Shown here: positions 59,945-64,000 of the stretch, piece by piece
How positions within the stretch are numbered: position 1 is the stretch's first letter
Layout: every line of letters begins with the position of its first letter
Assembly (NCBI RefSeq): GCF_036010505.1
Contig: NZ_CP108569.1
Coordinates: 4,382,001-4,446,000, forward strand
Source of the DNA: Streptomyces sp. NBC_01197
GTDB lineage: Bacteria; Actinomycetota; Actinomycetes; Streptomycetales; Streptomycetaceae
Length of the DNA: 64,000 bases
Direction: 5' to 3'
Position numbers and translations under genes: made by a program
Notes under the pieces: model-generated
Told to the model about the DNA's origin: nothing
What the model saw: only the letters and a program-made list of their open reading frames with translations
Databases searched by the model: none

Positions 59945-61528
59945 ATGCGCGGGGACGTGGAGTGGGGCAGTATTCCGGCGCTGGTGCGGTCCGCTGCCGA
60001 ACGGTACGGCGAGCGGGAGGCCGTCGTCGACGGCCGTACCCGGATCTCCTACCGGGAGTTGGGTGAGCGGGTCGAGCGGGCGGCCGCCGCGTGCATCGCC
60101 TCGGGGGTGAACGCCGGTGACCGGGTCGCGGTCTGGGCGCCCAACACCGTCGACTGGATCGTCTCCGCACTGGGCGCTGTGACGGCGGGCGCGGTCCTGG
60201 TCCCGCTGAACACCCGCTTCAAGGGCGCGGAGGCGGCGTACGTACTGGAGCGCAGCGGCGCCAAGCTGCTCTTCGTGACCGGCACCTTCCTCGGCGCCTC
60301 GTACGTGGCGTCGCTGCGGCGCGCGGCGGGCACCGGGAGCGGTCCGGGTCCGCTTCCCGCGCTGCCGCAGCTGGAGCAGGTCGTGGTCCTGTCGGACGAC
60401 GCCCCGGAGTCCTTCCGCACCTGGAAGGACTTCCTGGCGGGCGGCGAGCACGTCTCCGGCGCCGCGGTACGGGCCCGCGCGGACGCGGTCGACTCATCGG
60501 CGCTCTCGGACATCATCTTCACCTCGGGCACCACGGGCCGCCCCAAGGGCGCCGTCATCACCCATGCGCAGACCCTGCGCTGCTACGGCATCTGGTGCGA
60601 GCTGGCCGGGCTGCGCGAGGGCGACCGCTACCTCATCGTGAACCCGTTCTTCCACACCTTCGGCTACAAGGCGGGCATCATCGCCTGTCTGATGCGGGGC
60701 GCGACGATGGTGCCGCAGCCGGTCTTCAACGTGGACACCGTGCTCGCCAACGTCACCGCCGAACGCATCTCGGTACTGCCCGGGCCGCCCACCCTCCACC
60801 AGTCCCTGCTCGACCACCCGGCCCGCGACCAGTTCGACCTGAGCGCGCTGCGGCTTGTGGTGACGGGCGCCGCGGCCGTCCCGCTCCAGCTGGTCGAGCG
60901 GCTGCGCTCGGAGCTGCGCATCGCGACGGTGATCACGGCGTACGGCCTCTCCGAGGCGAGCGGCATCGTCACGATGTGCCGCGGGGGCGACAGCGCCGAG
61001 GTGGTGGCCACAACCTCGGGCCGCGCGATCCCGGACACCGAGGTACGGGTGTCGGCGCCACCCGGTGAGCCGGGGGAGGTGCTGGTGCGCGGCTTCAACG
61101 TCATGCGGGAGTACTTCGAGGCCCCGGAGGCGACGGCGGAGGCGTTCACGCCGGACGGCTGGCTGCGCACCGGGGACGTGGGCGTCCTGGACGCGGCGGG
61201 CAATCTGCGGATCACCGACCGGATCAAGGACATGTTCATCGTGGGCGGCTTCAACGCGTACCCGGCGGAGATAGAGCAACTGCTCGGTCTGCACCCGGAC
61301 ATAGCGGACGTGGCGGTCGTCGGCATCCCGGACGGCCGGCTGGGCGAGGTCGGCAAGGCGTACGTGGTCCGGCGCCCCGACGCGACGCTGACGGCGGACG
61401 ATCTGATCGCTTGGTCCCGCCGCGAGATGGCGAACTACAAGGTCCCGCGCGAGGTCGAGTTCGTGACGGAACTCCCGCGGAACGCGAGCGGGAAGGTGGT
61501 GAAGGGGGAGCTGCGGGGGCGTAGGTGA
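59945..61528 (+). CDS. Acyl-CoA synthetase, FadD3-like
   Basis: A 527-residue AMP-forming ligase. It closely follows the FadD3 pattern: SGVNAGDRVAVWAPNTVDW, VPLNTRFKGAEAAYVLERSG, IIFTSGTTGRPKGAVITH (near residue 195), LIVNPFFHTFGYKAGIIACL, VLPGPPTLHQSLLDHP, AYGLSEASG, and the C-terminal GGFNAYPAEIEQLL, with lysine in RNASGKVVKGEL. FadD3 activates the steroid rings C/D propanoate in mycobacteria. Here the acid could be similar but is unproven. GGGAGG precedes ATG 59945. Confidence 0.94.
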   Translation: MRGDVEWGSIPALVRSAAERYGEREAVVDGRTRISYRELGERVERAAAACIASGVNAGDRVAVWAPNTVDWIVSALGAVTAGAVLVPLNTRFKGAEAAYVLERSGAKLLFVTGTFLGASYVASLRRAAGTGSGPGPLPALPQLEQVVVLSDDAPESFRTWKDFLAGGEHVSGAAVRARADAVDSSALSDIIFTSGTTGRPKGAVITHAQTLRCYGIWCELAGLREGDRYLIVNPFFHTFGYKAGIIACLMRGATMVPQPVFNVDTVLANVTAERISVLPGPPTLHQSLLDHPARDQFDLSALRLVVTGAAAVPLQLVERLRSELRIATVITAYGLSEASGIVTMCRGGDSAEVVATTSGRAIPDTEVRVSAPPGEPGEVLVRGFNVMREYFEAPEATAEAFTPDGWLRTGDVGVLDAAGNLRITDRIKDMFIVGGFNAYPAEIEQLLGLHPDIADVAVVGIPDGRLGEVGKAYVVRRPDATLTADDLIAWSRREMANYKVPREVEFVTELPRNASGKVVKGELRGRR

Positions 61529-61581
61529 CGTACGGGCAGTGACACGCGCCCGGGGTGTGAGCTCAGTCACAGTTGGTATGA

Positions 61582-61596
61582 TTGCCAGTATGGCAA
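61582..61596. promoter_or_regulatory. Palindrome TTGCCAGTATGGCAA over the antitoxin start codon
   Basis: Perfect 6-bp arms with a 3-base spacer, containing the ATG of the antitoxin gene (61590), flanked by outer TTGG and CCAA. Its position suits autorepression by the ribbon-helix-helix antitoxin. Confidence 0.55.
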
Positions 61597-61865
61597 CCAA
61601 GAAGTACACCGTGACACTCCCGGAGGAACTGGCCGAGGAGATCCGTAGCGAGGTCGGCCCCGGCAGCTTCAGCGCGTATGTCACAGCAGCCATAGAACGC
61701 CAGCGGGAGCGGGACCGGCTGGGTGAGTTGGTGGCGTGGCTGGAGAAGGAGCATGGTCCGGTCACTGAGGAGGAGCTGGCGGCTGCTGAGGCCGAGCGGC
61801 ATGAGGCGGAGCGGTACTTCGCCGCCCAGTCGGCCAACGTTGCTGGTCAGCAGGACGCTGCTTGA
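61590..61865 (+). CDS. Ribbon-helix-helix-type antitoxin (VapB-like)
   Basis: A 91-residue protein. The N-terminal MATKKYTVTLPEELAEEIRS and SFSAYVTAAIERQRERDR match the beta-strand and two helices of CopG/RHH antitoxins. The acidic alanine/glutamate helix at the C-terminus (TEEELAAAEAERHEAERY) would wrap the toxin. Its stop overlaps the start of the PIN toxin gene (TGATG). Confidence 0.88.
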   Translation: MATKKYTVTLPEELAEEIRSEVGPGSFSAYVTAAIERQRERDRLGELVAWLEKEHGPVTEEELAAAEAERHEAERYFAAQSANVAGQQDAA

Positions 61866-62260
61866 TGGACGTCAGGTGCTATGTGCTGGACTGCGAGGGT
61901 CTTTCGCGGACAGCGCTGGGAGACCGGGCGATGGCGGCCCGGGTCAAGGATGCGCAGCGGTCGGGGATGCGCGTGGTGACCAGTTCGATGACGCTGATTG
62001 AGGCATACCACGGCCAAGTAGGGCGTGCGGCCTGGGGCTGGGCGAGGTCGCAGGTGGTCGTGGAGCCGGTCACGCGGGATGTGGCCGAGGAAGCGATCAA
62101 ACTGCTCGGAGTGACCGGGCTGCACGGTCACAAGTACGCCACGGACGCGGCACTGGCGGTTATCGCGAAACGCCAGGCCGGAGGCGTTCTGCTGTTCACC
62201 TCGGACGAGGACGACATGAAGAAGCTCTGTGGCCCACGGGTCCTGGTGCGGTCCGTCTGA
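61865..62260 (+). CDS. PIN-domain ribonuclease toxin (VapC-like)
   Basis: A 131-residue nuclease toxin that would cleave RNA when released from its antitoxin. Acidic metal ligands appear in VLDCEGLS (residue 9), MTLIEAYHG (near 45), TDAALAVIA (near 95) and FTSDEDDMKKLC (near 114). Length is standard. It is translationally coupled to the antitoxin and followed by two strong terminator hairpins. Confidence 0.9.
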   Translation: MDVRCYVLDCEGLSRTALGDRAMAARVKDAQRSGMRVVTSSMTLIEAYHGQVGRAAWGWARSQVVVEPVTRDVAEEAIKLLGVTGLHGHKYATDAALAVIAKRQAGGVLLFTSDEDDMKKLCGPRVLVRSV

Positions 62261-62267
62261 TGCCTGT

Positions 62268-62327
62268 GGGGTCGGCAGCGGTGCTGCCGACCCCCGTAGC
62301 CGACGGCCCGGGGTTTTCCCCGGGCCG
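62268..62327. terminator. Two tandem terminator hairpins
   Basis: GGGGTCGGCAGC/GCTGCCGACCCC with a 3-base loop (62268-62294) and CGGCCCGGGG/CCCCGGGCCG with a TTTT loop (62304-62327). They lie between the convergent toxin gene and the small secreted peptide gene. Confidence 0.85.
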
Positions 62328-62334
62328 CTTGTGG

Positions 62335-62511
62335 CTACAGCGGGGCCGAGGTGATGTGGCCGTTGGCCGGGCCCGCGGTGGTGGGCTGGACCTGGGCGTG
62401 AGACGGGCCGGGGCTCGTCACATGGCCGTTGGCCAGGGCCGGTGTCGCGGACACCGCCGCTGTGGCGATCACCAAGGCGGCGGTGGCGAACAGCTTCTTC
62501 GTCAGTGTCAT
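62335..62511 (-). CDS. Small Sec-exported peptide with N-G-H-[V/I]-T-S ends
   Basis: A 58-residue precursor. MTLTKKLFATAALVIATAAV is a classic Sec signal with SATPALA cleavage site, leaving a mature peptide of about 31 residues. This begins NGHVTSPGPS and ends with PANGHITSAPL, so the same hexamer motif occurs at both ends. A related motif, N-A-H-V-T-D, is repeated in the neighbouring AfsS-like protein. There are no cysteines. The role is unknown; a secreted signal or structural peptide is possible. GAGAG lies just before ATG 62511. Confidence 0.7.
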   Translation of the reverse strand: MTLTKKLFATAALVIATAAVSATPALANGHVTSPGPSHAQVQPTTAGPANGHITSAPL

Positions 62512-62561
62512 GGCAGCTCTCTCGTTACGGGAGGGTCGGGTGGGTGCGGACATACGGCAGC

Positions 62562-62596
62562 GGCCGTGGTGGCTCCCCCTCCGGGCCACCACGGCC
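62562..62596 (-). terminator. Terminator hairpin between repeat protein and secreted peptide genes
   Basis: GGCCGTGGTGGC and its perfect complement GCCACCACGGCC with an 11-base loop. It follows the AfsS-like gene stop by about 45 bases on the minus strand. Confidence 0.75.
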
Positions 62597-62640
62597 ACTG
62601 TTCCCCCGATTCCCCCGTGCCCCGTCGTGAAGGTCTCAGA

Positions 62641-62796
62641 TCACGCGGGCTTGTCGGTGACGTGTGCGTTGTCGGGGCTCACCGCGGTCGGCTTGTCCGT
62701 GACGTGCGCGTTGGCGGGCTTTACCGCGGTCGGCTTGTCCGTGACGTGAGCGTTGTCCGGGTCAACGGTGGTGTCGTTCTGCGGCTCTGTGGCCAT
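62641..62796 (-). CDS. AfsS-like 51-residue repeat protein
   Basis: A small acidic-polar protein made almost entirely of three 14-residue repeats. Each contains N-A-H-V-T-D-K-P (starting at residues 15, 29 and 43) joined by T-A-V-x-P. AfsS of S. coelicolor, as I recall, is also a tiny protein of tandem T/D-N-H/P-A repeats directly downstream of afsR; the layout here is the same. GGGGAG about 8 bases before ATG 62796 supports translation. There is no signal peptide, so it is cytoplasmic. It is below the size where automatic callers are reliable. Confidence 0.65.
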   Translation of the reverse strand: MATEPQNDTTVDPDNAHVTDKPTAVKPANAHVTDKPTAVSPDNAHVTDKPA

Positions 62797-62964
62797 GGTG
62801 GTCAACTCCCCTGTTCGTGAAGGTCTGTGGTGCTGAAGCCCGTCCGGCTGCTCCCCCGAGCGCTGCCGGACGGACGTTCCGCAGGCCGCTCACCTTAGTT
62901 CGCCGGTGCGGGGCCCCTCCTGACGACCGCCTGCCCCCCGATGCGGCGGCTCGTCGTGGAATGA

Positions 62965-62996
62965 GAATGTCGGGTCGCGATAAACAAACGATGAAC
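62965..62996 (-). promoter_or_regulatory. SARP/AfsR-type direct heptamer repeats and -10
   Basis: On the minus strand, GTTCATC (62996-62990) and GTTTATC (62985-62979) are direct repeats with an 11-bp period. The second is followed after exactly 8 bases by ACATTC (62970-62965), a plausible -10. SARP regulators bind such 11-bp-spaced heptamers 8 bases before the -10. It lies upstream of the AfsS-like gene. Confidence 0.5.
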
Positions 62997-63036
62997 GCCC
63001 GCTGCGGGGCGTGGACCGGCCATCCGATGCGCGGTT

Positions 63037-64000
63037 TCAGGCCGCCGCCAGCGGTGCCAGCAGCTCGCGCACCTCGTCCGCCTCGGGTGACTTGAGCTCC
63101 TCGTAGATGGCCAGGGCCTCCAGCCAGCAGACCCGGGCGCGGCCCGACTGCCCTATGCCGTTCAGGGCGCGGCCCAGCACGGTGAGGACGTTGCCGCGCC
63201 GCCACTCGCCGCCGATGCCGCGCAGGACGGTCAGCGCCATCTCTGCCCCGGCCGCCGCCTGGGCGCAGCGGTCAGCGGCGATGTCGACCTCGGCCAGCCG
63301 GAAGAGGGCCATGCCCTCCCAGAGCCGCTGCCGGCTGTCGCGGAAGACCTCCAGGGCCTCCCGCAGCCGGTCGGCTGCGGCGGTGAGTTCACCGCTCTTG
63401 GTCAGCGCGAGCCCCAGTGCGTAGCGGCCGTTGGCGCCCTTGAGGGCATGGCCCATGCGGTCGTACATCTCCGTGCCCTGCCGGGAGAGAGCCACCGCCT
63501 TGTCGACGTCCCCGGTGACGAGGTGGAGCCGCGAGAGGTTGCACAGCGCGCTCGCCTCACCCGCCATGTCCTCGCACTCCCGGAACCCCTCGACGGCCCG
63601 GCTGAGATGCGTCTGCGCCGTCCCGACGTCGAAGTGGCCCTGGTAGAACTCCAGAATGCCGCGGAGATTGGCCGCCCAGCACGCCGACAGCCGGTCCCCG
63701 GTCCGTACCGCGATCCGGTCCGCCTCCTCGGCGTCCTGTCCGGCCTGGTCGAACCGGCCGGCCACATGGTGCACATAGGTCAGCGTGATGGCCGCCCGCC
63801 CCTCGGCGTGCTCGTCGCGTGCGGTGCGCGCGGCGTCCCGCAGGAGGCCGGCCGCGTAGCTGTACTCCTTCGAGTTCGCCCCCGACTCCGCCAGATCCAG
63901 CGCGGCCCACAGCAGGTCGACCGACCGCCGCAGTGTGCCGGGCGCGCCGGCCGACTGGCGGACGCACGCCAGCAGGGACATCGCCTCCGCGTACAGCCAG
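63037..64000 (-). CDS. C-terminal TPR part of an AfsR/SARP-like regulator (partial)
   Basis: At least 320 residues, open to the window edge. The sequence is a series of TPR-like helices (EYSYAAGLLRDAARTARDEH, ALTKSGELTAAADRLREALE, TVLGRALNGIGQSGRARVCW), ending CWLEALAIYEELKSPEADEV. This resembles the C-terminus of AfsR-like and NB-ARC/TPR regulators. Any DNA-binding and ATPase domains would be beyond base 64000, so the class is inferred from this end and from the AfsS-like gene that follows. Confidence 0.7.
   Translation of the reverse strand, partial: WLYAEAMSLLACVRQSAGAPGTLRRSVDLLWAALDLAESGANSKEYSYAAGLLRDAARTARDEHAEGRAAITLTYVHHVAGRFDQAGQDAEEADRIAVRTGDRLSACWAANLRGILEFYQGHFDVGTAQTHLSRAVEGFRECEDMAGEASALCNLSRLHLVTGDVDKAVALSRQGTEMYDRMGHALKGANGRYALGLALTKSGELTAAADRLREALEVFRDSRQRLWEGMALFRLAEVDIAADRCAQAAAGAEMALTVLRGIGGEWRRGNVLTVLGRALNGIGQSGRARVCWLEALAIYEELKSPEADEVRELLAPLAAA

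Noticed and set aside
1..64000. tRNA, rRNA, CRISPR array or complete insertion sequence
   Set aside because: No cloverleaf with an anticodon arm, no rRNA-like segment, no regularly spaced identical repeats with unique spacers, and no transposase frame was seen.

Overview
The window looks like chromosomal DNA of a Streptomyces species. GC content is very high, GC is strong at third codon positions, many starts are GTG, and ATGA or TGATG gene overlaps are frequent. The gene families are also typical of the genus: an XRE regulator with a DUF397 partner, an SCO4402-family gene beside purU, a sigma factor with a zinc-finger anti-sigma, HATPase and STAS regulators, a PQQ-repeat Ser/Thr kinase, and an AfsR-type TPR protein. 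I found no rRNA, tRNA, CRISPR array or intact insertion sequence. One small MITE-like element and a probable solo end of the same repeat are present.

Layout. 1-4100: an ABC exporter pair, a PrimPol-fold protein and a conserved TPR regulator. 4.4-9 kb: a Q/P-rich membrane protein, an orphan amino-acid-type binding lipoprotein, an SCO4402-family protein and purU. 9.1-13.4 kb: an anti-sigma/sigma pair, a STAS protein, and a large protein with the leader motif found in proteins linked to contractile injection systems. 13.4-22.8 kb: acyl-CoA synthetase, three acyl-CoA dehydrogenases, cyclase, SDR and zinc alcohol dehydrogenase. 22.9-29 kb: MFS exporters, secreted PhoD, a MITE and a GlxA-type regulator. 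29-38 kb: HsaB-like flavin reductase, epimerase, enoyl-CoA hydratase, ADP-forming acyl-CoA ligase, flavin monooxygenase, DoxX and DUF35 proteins. 38-49 kb: mixed accessory genes, including a LysR/SDR/esterase locus, signal peptidase, XRE/DUF397, a sugar importer and a methyltransferase. 49.4-61.5 kb: a second catabolic block (Ltp-like thiolases, acyl-CoA dehydrogenase, F420-type reductase, TetR, enoyl-CoA hydratase, DUF35, FadD3-like ligase) with a kinase and membrane proteins in between. 61.6-64 kb: a VapBC-like toxin-antitoxin pair and an AfsR-like locus.

The catabolic genes scattered over about 45 kb seem to form one regulon. A 15-bp palindrome, CTGAC-N5-GTCAG, occurs as exact or nearly exact copies in the promoter regions at about 15.0, 19.5, 29.6, 34.1, 36.9, 50.6, 50.7 and 59.9 kb. 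A weaker copy lies over the start codon of the only TetR gene (53.2 kb). The enzyme set suggests CoA-dependent breakdown of a branched or polycyclic acid, such as a steroid- or terpenoid-like compound. The set comprises acyl-CoA ligases, paired acyl-CoA dehydrogenases, enoyl-CoA hydratases, Ltp-thiolase with DUF35, an HsaB-like reductase and a flavin monooxygenase. The substrate is not established.

The most unusual locus is at the right edge, on the minus strand. It holds the C-terminal part of an AfsR-like TPR regulator, then a tandem heptamer site with the 11-bp period of SARP/AfsR operators, then a 51-residue AfsS-like protein with three copies of a 14-residue N-A-H-V-T-D-K-P repeat. After these comes a 58-residue Sec-exported peptide whose short mature part carries the related motif N-G-H-[V/I]-T-S at both ends. 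This could be a regulator, effector and secreted-peptide cassette.
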